Positions 16,771 through 26,502 are shown, numbered from the stretch's first letter. The stretch: DNA of 64,000 bases from Nocardia sp. NBC_01329 (GCF_035956715.1 NZ_CP108381.1:2418001-2482000), one strand, 5' to 3'. The notes: generated by a model not told the origin, from the letters alone. Numbers and translations: made by a program.

Positions 16771-17604
16771 TCAGCCCTTGAAGTAGACCAGCTGGTGACT
16801 GGTCGCCAGCAGCGTGCCGTCGCGACCCCACAGCTGAGCATTCTGGTCGAAGTGTCCGTGCCCGAAGCGGTTCGCGCGGGCCCGGCCCAGCAAGTACTCC
16901 GTACCCTGGTCGGCCAGTTCCTCCGCCGTGGCATGGAAGTACACGGTGAGCGAGATGGTGCCGGCCGGGAGATAACGCCCGCGCCGCAGGAACACTCGCG
17001 GGTAGAACGCGTCCGACATGGCCGTGAGCGAGGCGAAGTCGATCGGCCGGGCCGGACTGTCGCGCAACCACAGCGTGCTCACCGAATCCGGGTTCTCCGG
17101 AATCTCGGTGGTGGGCTCGATATCGGGCACGGCCCCGGCAACGAACCGCAGCTCGTAATTGTGGCCCCAGGCGATGAAATCCGGGAAGATCTGCGGAACG
17201 GCTTCGCCGGGCCCCGGCACCGACGGCATGGTGAGTTCCAGATCCGACCAGGTGTCGCGACGGATCCCGAATACGGCGGTCGCCGTGGTGGCGACCGCGC
17301 CGTCCTGGGTGAGTTCGAGTAGCCAGTGCTGATTCGTGCGGTTGGTGCGGACCGGGCGCGCCGTGATCTCGAAGGGCCCGTCGGCGATCGGTCCCGCGTA
17401 ATTGACGGTGAGCGACAGCGGGTCGCCCAGTCGTTCGGGATGCCGTTCCACCGCCCGCAACAGCGCTGCCGCGGTGACTCCCCCGAACGGACCGACCATA
17501 TTCGCGTAATCGGGGCAGGTGTGACCGGCCAACTGGTGCGCCTCGGTGTACTGCACGGCGATCGCCGTATCGAAGGGATGCGTCGACGCATCGATCCCGG
17601 TCAC
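16771..17604 (-). CDS. Acyl-CoA thioesterase, TesB-like double hot dog
   Basis: The 277-residue protein has two hot-dog halves: GHTCPDYANMVGPFGGVTAA begins the first and DFASLTAMSDAFYPRVFL lies in the second. The family releases fatty acids from CoA; in actinobacteria such genes accompany lipid catabolism. GTG 17604 is chosen because AGGAGGA lies just upstream; in-frame ATGs further 5' lack this. It is divergent from a TetR gene with a dyad between them and converges on choD with a 9-bp gap. Confidence 0.8.
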   Translation of the reverse strand: MTGIDASTHPFDTAIAVQYTEAHQLAGHTCPDYANMVGPFGGVTAAALLRAVERHPERLGDPLSLTVNYAGPIADGPFEITARPVRTNRTNQHWLLELTQDGAVATTATAVFGIRRDTWSDLELTMPSVPGPGEAVPQIFPDFIAWGHNYELRFVAGAVPDIEPTTEIPENPDSVSTLWLRDSPARPIDFASLTAMSDAFYPRVFLRRGRYLPAGTISLTVYFHATAEELADQGTEYLLGRARANRFGHGHFDQNAQLWGRDGTLLATSHQLVYFKG

Positions 17605-17651
17605 AGATCCTCCTGGAGATTCGGCCGTTTCCGGCGGCGAAGTAATCATAA

Positions 17652-17665
17652 GTATGACAACATAC
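17652..17665. promoter_or_regulatory. TetR operator candidate between thioesterase and tetR genes
   Basis: GTATG (17652-17656) and CATAC (17661-17665) form a dyad with a 4-nt spacer in an AT-rich island 30 bp before the tetR start. It fits autoregulation and joint control of the divergent thioesterase gene. Confidence 0.5.
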
Positions 17666-17694
17666 ATAGTAATCGCAGGCAAGAGGGAGCAGCT

Positions 17695-18276
17695 ATGCCA
17701 CGACCGAAGGATCCCGACGGGCCCCGGGCGGCCATGATCAACAGTGCGATCTCGCTCATCCGGCGCCGCGGCGTCGCGGCCGTCTCGTTCACCGATGTAC
17801 TCCAGGCCAGCGGCGCGCCACGCGGCTCGGTGTATCACCACTTCCCCGGCGGCCGCGCCCAGCTGATCACCGAGGCAACCGAGGCGGCGAGCAGCCGGAT
17901 CACCGCCGGGGTCACCCGAGCGCTCGGCGCTCCCCGATCGTCGGCGGCACTGCGGGTGCTCGCCGATATGCTGGCCCGCGGGCTGGACGAGAACGACTAT
18001 GCGCTCGGCTGCCCGATCGCCGCCGCGGCACTGGGCAACGAACCCGGCGCCGTCGCGGCGGCCGGATCGGCATTCGACAGTCTCCGCGAACTCGTCGCCG
18101 CGAAACTCGTGGAGGACGGGGCGCGTCCGGAACGGGCCCGGTCCATCGCCCTACTGGTGATCAGCTCGCTGGAAGGCGCCCTGATCGTCGCTCGGACCGA
18201 ACGCGGACCGGCCGCACTCGATACGGTCGTCGACGAGCTGAGCGAGATCTGCCGGATCGCGGTCGAAGAAGCGTGA
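17695..18276 (+). CDS. TetR-family regulator, LmrA/YxaF-like
   Basis: The 193-residue protein has the motif VSFTDVLQASGAPRGSVYHH and FPGGRAQLITEAT, typical of the LmrA/QacR-like YxaF subgroup. The C-terminal helices (LGCPIAAAALGNEPGAVAA) also fit this subgroup. GAGGGAG precedes ATG 17695. It probably represses itself and the divergent thioesterase. Confidence 0.9.
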   Translation: MPRPKDPDGPRAAMINSAISLIRRRGVAAVSFTDVLQASGAPRGSVYHHFPGGRAQLITEATEAASSRITAGVTRALGAPRSSAALRVLADMLARGLDENDYALGCPIAAAALGNEPGAVAAAGSAFDSLRELVAAKLVEDGARPERARSIALLVISSLEGALIVARTERGPAALDTVVDELSEICRIAVEEA

Positions 18277-18287
18277 TCCGAAGGTGG

Positions 18288-18929
18288 TCACTCCACCGCC
18301 CGGGTCTTGATCGCGTCCCGCGAGATGAACACGTCGTATTCACCGGGCGTCGCGATCACGGCATTCCCGTATGCCGAGCGCACGAACGGCGAGGTGAACC
18401 AGCGGTCTTCGCTCATATCCTCGAAGAAGTCGCGATCTCCGCCGTTGAGGAAGATATGGTTCTGCGCGGTGGCCACGCCGTCGAGCCGCTGCCCGTACAG
18501 CCGCGACACCTTGTACCCGGAATGGAACCCGAGCGCGTTCACCCAGGGCTCGAGCTCTACCAGTTGCGCCTGCAAGACCCACATATCGCCCTCGACCCGA
18601 TGCGTTGTGCGCTCGGTGGTACCGCCGTCCTCGTCGAACAGCGTCAACTCCACCTCGAGTTGATGCTCCGAACCCGATACCGGCGCCACCACCACATGCG
18701 CCGCCCGCACCTCCCCCGTCAAACCCAGGTAGGTCTGGACGAGCGTCGCGACCCACAGCACCGATGCCGCGGCGGCCAACAGTAGGGCGCCACCGGCACC
18801 ACGGGCGATCAGTGCTCGCGGCCCCCTCTTACGAAATGCGATCAACGCCGAAACCAGCAGGGCCACGCCGAGGATGATCGCGATGATCGAACCTGCCTGC
18901 AACACCCCGAAATCCACCGGGTAACTCAT
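18288..18929 (-). CDS. Conserved membrane protein, two N-terminal helices
   Basis: Two transmembrane helices (about residues 12-32 and 43-65) are followed by a 145-residue domain predicted to face outside, rich in beta strands (AHVVVAPVSGSEHQLEVELT, MWVLQAQLVELEPW). I believe homologues are widespread in actinobacteria without assigned function; no catalytic motif is visible. It converges on the tetR gene with an 11-bp gap. Confidence 0.7.
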   Translation of the reverse strand: MSYPVDFGVLQAGSIIAIILGVALLVSALIAFRKRGPRALIARGAGGALLLAAAASVLWVATLVQTYLGLTGEVRAAHVVVAPVSGSEHQLEVELTLFDEDGGTTERTTHRVEGDMWVLQAQLVELEPWVNALGFHSGYKVSRLYGQRLDGVATAQNHIFLNGGDRDFFEDMSEDRWFTSPFVRSAYGNAVIATPGEYDVFISRDAIKTRAVE

Positions 18930-19147
18930 GCGCCGGTTATACCCCGGTAGCGCGAGATGTCACCCACGAACCGGGTTTTCGCTCCGCTCCGGTAAGCGAG
19001 CGCGAAACCGGCCCCTCCGATACCTGCCATGATCTCCTACCACGCCAGGATCCGGCAGATCTCGGATTCGGGACGCCGAGGCGAAGATCCCCCACGTCAG
19101 CTCCCGCTCTCGTATGTTGGCGGTACACGAGATCGAAAGGTGCGAAG

Positions 19148-20734
19148 GTGACAGAAGTCAGTGCGGACTATGTGATCGTCGGGTCGGGATCGGCCGGAGC
19201 CCTGCTCGGGGACCGGCTCAGTTCGGATCCCGGCCGCTCGGTGATCCTGCTCGAGGCAGGCCCGGCCGACAAGGACAAATTCATCCATATACCGGCCGCG
19301 TTCTCCAAGCTCTTCCGCACCGCCTACGACTGGGACTACCTCACCGAACCGCAACCGCAGCTCGACAACCGGCAGATCTACTGGCCGCGCGGGAAGACCT
19401 TCGGCGGGTCGTCCTCGCTCAACGCGCAGATGTGGGTGCGCGGTTTCCGCGCCGACTACGAGGAGTGGTCCGCCGCCGCCGGCCCGGAATGGGGTTTCGA
19501 CAAGGCTGTCGAGCAGTTCCGTGCGATCGAGGACGTCGAGGGTGCCACCAGCCCCGACCACGGCACCGGCGGGCCCCTGCACATCTCGCGTCAGCGCAGC
19601 CCGCGGCCCTCGACGGCGGCCTATCTCCGGGCGGTGACCGAACGCGGTTTCACGGTGGAGGAACCCAATCTGCCCGAGCCGCAGGGGTTCAGCCAGACGT
19701 TGGTCAACCAGTACAAAGGCCGACGCTGGAGCACCGCCGACGCCTATCTGCGCCCCGCGCTGAAACGGCGCAACTTTCAGGTGTTCCCAGAGGCCACTGT
19801 CACCCGGGTGCTGTTCGACGGTGACCGCGCCGTCGGTGTCGAGTACTCGCGGGGCGGGCGGACCGAGAAGGTGACGGCCCGTAAGGAGGTCGTACTCTGC
19901 GGCGGCGCGATCAACAGCCCGCAACTTCTCATGCTGTCCGGGATCGGTGACCGCGCGGAACTCGAGAGGCACGGGATCGAGGTGCGCCATCACGCGCCCG
20001 AGGTCGGCGCCAATCTGCAGGATCATCTCGTCACCGGGCTCGGATACGGGGTGAGCGCCGATTCGCTGTTCGACGCCGAGAAGCCGGCCCAGCTGGTCAA
20101 TTATCTGCTGCGCCACCGCGGCATGCTCACCTCGAATGTCGGTGAAGCATACGGTTTCGTCCGCAGCCGGCCCGAGCTCGAACACCCCGACCTCGAGCTG
20201 GTCTACGCGCCCGCACCCTTCTACCACGAGGGTTTGATCGACCCGACCGCACACGGCGTCATCCTGGCGACCGTCCTGCTGCGCCCACACAGTCGCGGCA
20301 CGATCACCCTGACCTCGAAGGATCCGCTGGCCAAACCGGTGATAGATCCGAAGTACCTCTCCGACGAGCAAGGGATCGACCGGGCGGCGTTGATGACCGG
20401 TTTGCAGCACTGCGCGGATATCGCCGAGACCGCGGCAATGAAGGAGATCCTCGGCCCCCTCTGCTACCCGCCGGACGCACCCGGCGACGGAGCCGCGGCG
20501 ACGACCCGGGCGCTGGCGCTCAACGGTTACGCCCACACCCTCTACCATCCGGCCGGTACCTGCCGGATGGGGTCGGACGAGGACAGCGTGGTGGATCCAG
20601 AACTCCGGGTCCGCGGTGTCCAGGGGTTACGGGTCGCCGACGCGTCGATCATGCCGGTCCTGGTGCGTGGGCATACACACGCGCCGAGTGTGTTCATCGG
20701 AGCCAAGGCCGCCGATTTCCTCACCCGCGGATGA
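19148..20734 (+). CDS. GMC oxidoreductase, choline-dehydrogenase-like
   Basis: The 528-residue protein starts ADYVIVGSGSAGALLGDRLS, the FAD-binding motif, with YWPRGKTFGGSSSLNAQMWV as the GMC signature 1 and GGAINSPQLLMLSGIG as signature 2. The catalytic pair is in HTLYHPAGTCRMG and GHTHAPSVFIGAKAADF. Such enzymes oxidise primary alcohols, for example choline or long-chain alcohols. GTG 19148 follows GAAAGGTGCGAAG. No betaine-aldehyde dehydrogenase lies nearby, so a choline role is not supported. A stem-loop follows the stop. Confidence 0.9.
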   Translation: MTEVSADYVIVGSGSAGALLGDRLSSDPGRSVILLEAGPADKDKFIHIPAAFSKLFRTAYDWDYLTEPQPQLDNRQIYWPRGKTFGGSSSLNAQMWVRGFRADYEEWSAAAGPEWGFDKAVEQFRAIEDVEGATSPDHGTGGPLHISRQRSPRPSTAAYLRAVTERGFTVEEPNLPEPQGFSQTLVNQYKGRRWSTADAYLRPALKRRNFQVFPEATVTRVLFDGDRAVGVEYSRGGRTEKVTARKEVVLCGGAINSPQLLMLSGIGDRAELERHGIEVRHHAPEVGANLQDHLVTGLGYGVSADSLFDAEKPAQLVNYLLRHRGMLTSNVGEAYGFVRSRPELEHPDLELVYAPAPFYHEGLIDPTAHGVILATVLLRPHSRGTITLTSKDPLAKPVIDPKYLSDEQGIDRAALMTGLQHCADIAETAAMKEILGPLCYPPDAPGDGAAATTRALALNGYAHTLYHPAGTCRMGSDEDSVVDPELRVRGVQGLRVADASIMPVLVRGHTHAPSVFIGAKAADFLTRG

Positions 20735-20740
20735 ATGCAC

Positions 20741-20769
20741 CACCGGCTCGCACGCGCTGCGAGCCGGTG
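20741..20769 (+). terminator. Terminator-like stem-loop after the GMC gene
   Basis: CACCGGCTCGCA pairs exactly with TGCGAGCCGGTG around a CGCGC loop, 6 bp past the stop codon. No T-tract. Confidence 0.65.
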
Positions 20770-20855
20770 ACAACCGGATCCGCCGGCCGCCGGACCGGAA
20801 GACGCTCACCGGGCTGCACCTCGGACGGATTCCGAACCCCGGCACCCCACCGCGT

Positions 20856-22043
20856 TCACCGATCGGCGGCCAGCACCGCCGCGAGTCCTTCTCGCAGGTC
20901 CTCGACGAAATACTCGGGGACCTCCAGCGACGGGAAATGTCCCCCGGTTTCGGGCGACCTCCACCGGACGATCTGCCGGTACCGCTCCTGCGCCCAGGGA
21001 CGTGGACACTTCTCGACGTCGCGGGGATACATAGTGAGTGCCGACGGGACGTCGACCCGGAGTTCGGGGTCCAGCGAGTTGTGGCTTTCGTAGTAGATGC
21101 GGGCCGCCGATGCGCCGGTCCGCGTCAGCCAGTACAGGGTGACGTCGTCCAGAACGCGGTCTCTGGAAATCGTCTCGAACGGGCTGTCTTCGGTATCTGT
21201 CCACTCCGCGAACTTGTCGAGGATCCAGGCGAGAAGCCCGACCGGTGAGTCGACGAGCGAATAGCCGATGGTCTGCGGTCGGGTCGCCTGCTGCTTCGCG
21301 TACGCCGCGCGGTGACGCGTCGGCGATCCACCCCAGAAATCGCGGCTCTCCTCGATCCATTCGCGCTCGACCGCTGTCAGCCCGTCGATTGTCAGCCCGG
21401 GCGGTGCCGCCGCGAAAGTTGTGTGGATTCCGAGAACGTGCGTCGGGAACCTGCCGCCGAGGACGGTGGTGATATTGCCTCCCCAGTCGCCGCCGTGGGC
21501 GACGAACTTGTTGTAGCCGAGCCTTCCCATCAGTTCCACCCATGCGGCCGCGATCTTTTCCGTTCCCCACCCGGTGGTGGCCGGCTTGTCGCTGTAACCG
21601 AAGCCCGGTAGCGACGGGACCACGACGTGGAACGCCGGCGCGTCGGCCTCTTTCGGATCTGCCAGCTCGTCTACTACATCGATGAACCGAACAATGCTGT
21701 CCGGCCAGCCGTGCGTCAAGATCAGAGGCGTGGCATCTGCGCGCCCGGATCGGCGGTGCAGGAAGTGGATTCCCAGATCATCGATGGTCGTGCGGAACTG
21801 GCCGATTCGGTTGAGGTGCTCTTCGAACGACCGCCAGTTGTACCCGGTGCGCCAGTAGTTCACGACATCGACGAGATCGGCGAGAGGAACGCCCTGTTCC
21901 CATCGGCGCGGGTCGGGTGCGGCGCGATAGACCGTCTCGGCCTCCGGTAGCCGCGCCGCGGCTAATCGCGCGCGCAGATCATCCAGGTCGGCGTCGGTGG
22001 CGTGGGCTTCGAATGGTTGCACGTCGCTTGTCGGGCGGGGCAT
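20856..22043 (-). CDS. Epoxide hydrolase, alpha/beta fold with EHN domain
   Basis: The 395-residue protein begins with the EHN segment (PFEAHATDADLDDLRARL, RWEQGVPLADLVDVVNYW), the N-terminal arm of microsomal/juvenile-hormone-type epoxide hydrolases. HGWPDS (111-116) forms the oxyanion loop and HGGDWGG carries the nucleophile Asp at about 186; GGHFPSLEVPEYF near the end carries the catalytic His. It would open epoxides to diols. It is divergent from the CGNR regulator gene, a possible controller. Confidence 0.9.
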   Translation of the reverse strand: MPRPTSDVQPFEAHATDADLDDLRARLAAARLPEAETVYRAAPDPRRWEQGVPLADLVDVVNYWRTGYNWRSFEEHLNRIGQFRTTIDDLGIHFLHRRSGRADATPLILTHGWPDSIVRFIDVVDELADPKEADAPAFHVVVPSLPGFGYSDKPATTGWGTEKIAAAWVELMGRLGYNKFVAHGGDWGGNITTVLGGRFPTHVLGIHTTFAAAPPGLTIDGLTAVEREWIEESRDFWGGSPTRHRAAYAKQQATRPQTIGYSLVDSPVGLLAWILDKFAEWTDTEDSPFETISRDRVLDDVTLYWLTRTGASAARIYYESHNSLDPELRVDVPSALTMYPRDVEKCPRPWAQERYRQIVRWRSPETGGHFPSLEVPEYFVEDLREGLAAVLAADR

Positions 22044-22145
22044 GAGACCTCCTGGCCATCGGGAGCCGGCGACAACTGATCGCGAACCGGCTTAGACGGT
22101 TCTAACACGTCCAGATGCCCGTCGGCAACCTGCTAAGGTGGTTCC

Positions 22146-22709
22146 ATGCGTGCCGAGTTCCCCGACTTTCGCCTCGGTAGCGTGCTTGCGACCAGCTTCA
22201 CGGGGACTCTGTCGGAGCGTCATGGCGACGCTGTGGAGCGCATTCCCACGCCGCAGCGACTCGTCGACTGGCTGGCCGTGAGCGGCCTGGCCGTGGACTC
22301 CTGCACCACCGCCCAGCTCGAACTCGCTCGGGAACTGAGGGAATCAATTCACGTCGCCGCGACAGCCACAGCGACCCGAGACGCTCTCCCCGCGCCTGCT
22401 GTCCAAGTCATCAATGACCGCAGCATTCGGGGTCGGGCGGCGGCTGTCCTGACGCCTGAGGGCAATCGTCGATGGCGACTCAGCTCGGATTCCTGCATAG
22501 AAGATGCCCTGAGCGTGATCGCAGCCGACGCGATCAGCATCATCGCAGGTGAACGAGACGGAAAATTGGCCTTGTGCGCATCGCCGACCTGCCGAGCCGC
22601 CTTCTTCGACACCAGTCAGAGTCGCACCCGCAAATGGTGTGACATGAACACGTGCGGGAATCGCCAGAAGAAGGCACGCTTCAATGCCAGATCGAGGCCG
22701 CCGCGATGA
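22146..22709 (+). CDS. CGNR zinc-finger / ABATE-domain regulator
   Basis: The 187-residue protein ends with CASPTCRAAFFDTSQSRTRK and WCDMNTCGNR, the CGNR zinc finger, after an all-helical ABATE-like domain. These are inferred DNA-binding, stress-linked regulators in actinobacteria. The ATG lies 100 bp from the divergent epoxide hydrolase start, suggesting shared control. The 225 bp after it contain no gene I can support. Confidence 0.88.
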   Translation: MRAEFPDFRLGSVLATSFTGTLSERHGDAVERIPTPQRLVDWLAVSGLAVDSCTTAQLELARELRESIHVAATATATRDALPAPAVQVINDRSIRGRAAAVLTPEGNRRWRLSSDSCIEDALSVIAADAISIIAGERDGKLALCASPTCRAAFFDTSQSRTRKWCDMNTCGNRQKKARFNARSRPPR

Positions 22710-22934
22710 CCGATCGGCTCATCCACAGGGGTATCCCACCACAGCGGGTGCACCAGGAGAATACCGCCGCGACCACCCTGCAGAATGCCCGTGACAGCGC
22801 ACCAATCGTACGCGCGCTCGGCGCCCGGGACGCCGTCCTGAGGACCTAGCAGGACCATCTCGGCCGCCGGTATACCGGTGACGGCCATCGAAATTGTGCG
22901 TCCGGCCGCGATTCCCGGGCCGGGCGTGCGAAAT

Positions 22935-23969
22935 TCAGGAATCCTGTGGAATTCCCAGGGCAGCGCTCAGCGTCGGCCAGCTACGGTGCAATTGCACTTC
23001 GAAATCCGGCCAGGAATGCATTCCTTCGGGCAGGTAATCCACGACGGCGGGGATACCCAGTTCCGTGAGGCGGCCGGCGAATCTCTCCGTACACAACCGG
23101 GCCCCCGATTCCAGCAGCGATCCGCCACCCAGCAGAACCGCCAGGATCTCCGGGCTGTCACCGATGGACATCAGCGCCGCATCGCTCGGAGTCCCGTCGG
23201 CCACCGAGACGTAGATCCGGGTGCCCCGCAATTTGTCCGCCCCCAGCATGCTGTCGTGCGCGAGCCATTCCGGCGAAGCGGGTGGACCGAACAGGTTCTC
23301 CGGATTACCGCCACGCGAGGCGACAGTCATGGTCGTCACCGCGCGGCCGAGCTGATCGGAGGTGGAATAGCAACCGCTCATCCCGGCCACACCGTTGTAG
23401 AAGCCCTGATGCCGCTGGGCCAGCATCATCGCCGCCTGCGCACCCATGGACACACCGGCGATGGCGCGGGTGCGGTTGGAGCCCAGATACTTCTCGACGA
23501 TGGGTGGCAGTTCCTCGGTGAGGAAGGTTTCCCAGCGATTCAGCCCGAGCGCGGCGTCCACCCGGATCCAATCGGCGTACATACTCGCCGTACCACCGGT
23601 CGTCAGGACCACATCGACCGGTTTTTCGGCGAAGAACTCCGCGGCTCCGGTATGGGTCAGCCACCCCGAAGTCGGACCGCCGTCCACGCCGTCGAGCAGG
23701 TACAGCGTGGGCCGGGGCGCCGGACCGGAACCGACCAGCGTATCGATCGCTATCTCGCGCCCCATGGCGACCGAACGGATATGTAACCGGATCCGCCGGT
23801 CGTCGAGCACCTGAACGCGCAGCAATTGTGCGACCGACTGCGACTCACTCGCGGCGGGGGCCTCCGGTGCCACCGGAGGCGAGGCCGGAGCCGCGGCAGC
23901 CGGGGCCAACGTACCGGCGACCGCGCTCACCACCGCAAGGACTGCCAAGACCGGAACAGGTGATCTCAT
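22935..23969 (-). CDS. Secreted esterase, antigen-85/mycolyltransferase-like
   Basis: From ATG 23969 the protein has a signal peptide (MRSPVPVLAVLAVVSAVAG... ending near AAAAPA). The alpha/beta-hydrolase nucleophile is Ser174 in RAIAGVSMGAQAAM, DGVDGGPTSGW gives the early loop, and YLPEGMHSWPDFEVQL carries the catalytic His. The layout matches corynemycolyl/antigen-85-type proteins, which move mycolates onto trehalose or arabinogalactan outside the cell. GAGG precedes this start; an in-frame ATG at 23993 is weaker. Confidence 0.85.
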   Translation of the reverse strand: MRSPVPVLAVLAVVSAVAGTLAPAAAAPASPPVAPEAPAASESQSVAQLLRVQVLDDRRIRLHIRSVAMGREIAIDTLVGSGPAPRPTLYLLDGVDGGPTSGWLTHTGAAEFFAEKPVDVVLTTGGTASMYADWIRVDAALGLNRWETFLTEELPPIVEKYLGSNRTRAIAGVSMGAQAAMMLAQRHQGFYNGVAGMSGCYSTSDQLGRAVTTMTVASRGGNPENLFGPPASPEWLAHDSMLGADKLRGTRIYVSVADGTPSDAALMSIGDSPEILAVLLGGGSLLESGARLCTERFAGRLTELGIPAVVDYLPEGMHSWPDFEVQLHRSWPTLSAALGIPQDS

Positions 23970-24008
23970 CTCATACCTCGCAGTAACGCTCACACACCGG
24001 CCCCTGCC

Positions 24009-25031
24009 TCACGCCGCCCCCGGTTTACCCGGCCGGGACCGCCGACCCGTTCCGGCGGGGCGTGGTAGCCGGTGCACCTGCCTCGTGTCGGCCACCGCAC
24101 CGTCGTGCTCGGCGGTCGCGTCTTCGGTCATGCTGTACAGCCCGGGCGGTTGGCCGCTGGTACGCAGCCGGTCCAGCACATCGTGGGCGCGGCCGGCCAG
24201 TTCCGGCACCGCCGCGGTGGTCCCGGAGACAACGGTCGCCGTGGGCCGTACCTCCGCCGCCTCGGCGACCAGTTGCAGCACCTCCGCGCTCATCACGCCG
24301 GGGGCCGTTCGGCCACCCAGGACGGACTGCGGGGATTCCAGCGGTATCAGCACCGTGCCGCCGTCGGTACGCAGCAGCGACAGTGACCGCGATCCCAGCG
24401 GGGTGCCCAGCGCCGCCTGCACCCGGCGCAGTTTCCGGCGCGCCGCCGAGACTGCCTCGAAGCCGCCCGCCTGCTCTTCCGCGTGCGGCGGGATAGCCAG
24501 TGCCACAACCTGATACGCGGGCGCCACTCGGATACCGGCATGTTTCGCCAGGGTGGCCACACCGTGCCCGCTCAACAACGCGGCCACCATCGTCTGCGCG
24601 GATGTCTGGTGTTCCCGCGCGACAACACGGTGTTCGTCCAGGTAGGCCGCCGCGGCGGCCGTGGTCACGACCTCAACCACCCGCACCAGCAGCCGAGCGC
24701 CGTCGACCATCGCTTCCGCCCGCAAGGCCGCGTCGGCGATTCGCTCGACGAGGAATTCGAGTGCGTCCCGCGCGCATCCGTGACAAGCGGTGAGCACCGT
24801 TTCCAGCGCCACCCCCTCACGCGCCCAGCGCACCGCCGCGGCCACCACAGCCGGTGGAGCGGCGGCGGGGGCCGCGAGTTCGGGGGCGAGATCTTCCGCG
24901 ATATCGGCGAGGCAGTGCCGAACCGTCGTGACCACATCTGTGGTCCCCGTGAAACGATCGCGGCGCCGCAGATGCGCCACAAGTTCGGTTTCCAGGTCCG
25001 TTATCCCGGAATCGGCTCTACTGCCCACCAT
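24009..25031 (-). CDS. PucR/CdaR-type regulator lacking its HTH end
   Basis: The N-terminal 160 residues match the RsbRD-like domain of actinobacterial PucR-type regulators (AVRWAREGVALETVLTACHG). A GGDEF-like middle follows, to HDVLDRLRTSGQPPGLYSM. In relatives a PucR helix-turn-helix (HTH_30) comes next, with DVLLEYQL-like residues; here the frame turns into an unrelated basic tail (RLPRPAGTGRRSRPGKPG) and ends at 340 residues. It is either a truncated pseudogene or a regulator that lost DNA binding. Confidence 0.7.
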   Translation of the reverse strand: MVGSRADSGITDLETELVAHLRRRDRFTGTTDVVTTVRHCLADIAEDLAPELAAPAAAPPAVVAAAVRWAREGVALETVLTACHGCARDALEFLVERIADAALRAEAMVDGARLLVRVVEVVTTAAAAAYLDEHRVVAREHQTSAQTMVAALLSGHGVATLAKHAGIRVAPAYQVVALAIPPHAEEQAGGFEAVSAARRKLRRVQAALGTPLGSRSLSLLRTDGGTVLIPLESPQSVLGGRTAPGVMSAEVLQLVAEAAEVRPTATVVSGTTAAVPELAGRAHDVLDRLRTSGQPPGLYSMTEDATAEHDGAVADTRQVHRLPRPAGTGRRSRPGKPGAA

Positions 25032-25223
25032 AACTACCGGACAGTAACCTCTCTCGCGGCCGATCGAGACGATCTACCGTTTGTCCGGACAGTTCATCAG
25101 TGACCGTGCCGCGGTTTGGGTTCGATCACAAGACGGTAACGAGTTGCCGGTCGGGCACGCAATACCCGGCTGATTCCGGCGGAGACGACGGCCGGGCGAA
25201 AGCTCAGCGGTCGGCAGAGGGGG

Positions 25224-26201
25224 TCAGTGACCGGTCCGGCTCTGTTCCCGGCGTGCGGGCTGATCCAGGATGCGCGGCTGCCGCCGCCGCAGCGCCGTCA
25301 ACAGGCCCGGGGTGTACTCCGGCGGTGCCGCGTGCACCGAGAGCTGGTTGGCGACCGCGCGGTAAGCGTCGAGATCTGCCTGTTTATCCAGATAGAGAGC
25401 GCCGGTGAGCTGTTGGAGGTAGACGATATCGGGCAGATCCGCCTCGGCGAATCGGAGGTAGGTGAACGCACCGTCGGTCAGCGCGGGGCCACCTACATGG
25501 TCGGCCAGCAGCTGCACTGTGATGTGCGGTTGCCGGGCCGCGGCCAGCAACTGGTCCATCTGCGCGCCCCAGATCCGCGAACCACCGATTCGGCGGGTGA
25601 GAGCGGCCTCCTCCACGATCAGCCACAGATGCGGGGGGTGCGCCCGGTCCAGGATGTGCTGGCGGCGCATCCGCAACGCCACTCGCCGTTCGATCGCGTC
25701 CTCGGGTTCCCCGGGATGGGCCAGTGCCAGTAGGGCACGGGCGTACTCCGGGGTCTGTAGTAGCTCCGGCACAGTACGCGGTTCATAGCAGCGGATCACC
25801 TGCGCGGCCTGCTCGAGGCCCAGGTACATATCGAACCATTTCGGCAGCCAGTCGTTGTCCCGATGCCACCATCCGGACGTATTGGCCTGCCGGGCCAGTT
25901 CCTGGAAGGCATCGAGTTCCTCGGAATCGGTGACGCCGTACAGTCCGAGCAGGTCCACCAGATCACGCTCCCGGATACTGGTTCGTCCGAGCTCGAGCCG
26001 GCTGATCTTCGAATCCGAACCGCGGATGTGGTCGCCGGCCTGTTCCCGTGACAATCCGCTGGCTTCCCGCAGCCGCCGCAGCCGACCGCCGAGCACCATC
26101 CGCAGCACCGTCGGTCCACCGTCGGCCGCGTTTCGCGCCGTGGATCCCGGTACGGACGAGGACTCCGTCTCCAACGCCGATCGCATCCCAGAAGCACCCA
26201 T
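25224..26201 (-). CDS. Scr1-family XRE regulator (DUF5753)
   Basis: The 325-residue protein has an XRE helix-turn-helix (LRRLREASGLSREQAGDHIR) and then SKISRLELGRTSIRERDLVD. The DUF5753 domain includes WFDMYLGLEQAAQVIRCYEP and ELLQTPEYARALL. Scr1/WhiJ-like regulators act with small DUF397 partners in actinobacterial developmental or metabolic switches. ATG 26201 has no ribosome site and may be leaderless; ATG 26183 is possible. A close paralogue lies at 28604-29491. Confidence 0.92.
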   Translation of the reverse strand: MGASGMRSALETESSSVPGSTARNAADGGPTVLRMVLGGRLRRLREASGLSREQAGDHIRGSDSKISRLELGRTSIRERDLVDLLGLYGVTDSEELDAFQELARQANTSGWWHRDNDWLPKWFDMYLGLEQAAQVIRCYEPRTVPELLQTPEYARALLALAHPGEPEDAIERRVALRMRRQHILDRAHPPHLWLIVEEAALTRRIGGSRIWGAQMDQLLAAARQPHITVQLLADHVGGPALTDGAFTYLRFAEADLPDIVYLQQLTGALYLDKQADLDAYRAVANQLSVHAAPPEYTPGLLTALRRRQPRILDQPARREQSRTGH

Positions 26202-26502
26202 TATTCGATTTTCGCATGGGAGCGGTGCCGGAGACCAAACGAAACACCCGTGGCGTGAACGACATTCGCGAGGATAAGGCATTCCGGTGCGCCCGCCGTG
26301 CGGATCCGTTGCCCGCACCATGTACAACGACGGCACCGGCGCGACGACCGTTCTCCCGGGCCGTGGTGAACCACCCACACACCGCTCCACGACGTCCTGT
26401 GAATTCCCCAGACCCACTGCCGGAACATGTTCTCAGCAATGGTGCGAACCTACTGTGGGATTCGACGGCGCCGTTGCGGACGCCCGGAAGGAGACGCGGA
26501 TC
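26202..26502. other. Intergenic region between Scr1 gene and small protein gene
   Basis: No gene is supported. It should hold the Scr1 promoter and the leader of the 26503 gene, whose ribosome site AAGGAG lies at about 26488. The 28084-type operator motif is absent here. Confidence 0.4.

Noticed and set aside
19097..20548. A 483-codon minus-strand frame
   Set aside because: It is antisense to the GMC oxidoreductase gene, which has all family motifs; the frame is a by-product of high GC at third positions.
22616..22888. A 90-codon minus-strand frame after the CGNR gene
   Set aside because: It overlaps the zinc finger of the CGNR gene, lacks a ribosome site and shows no domain.
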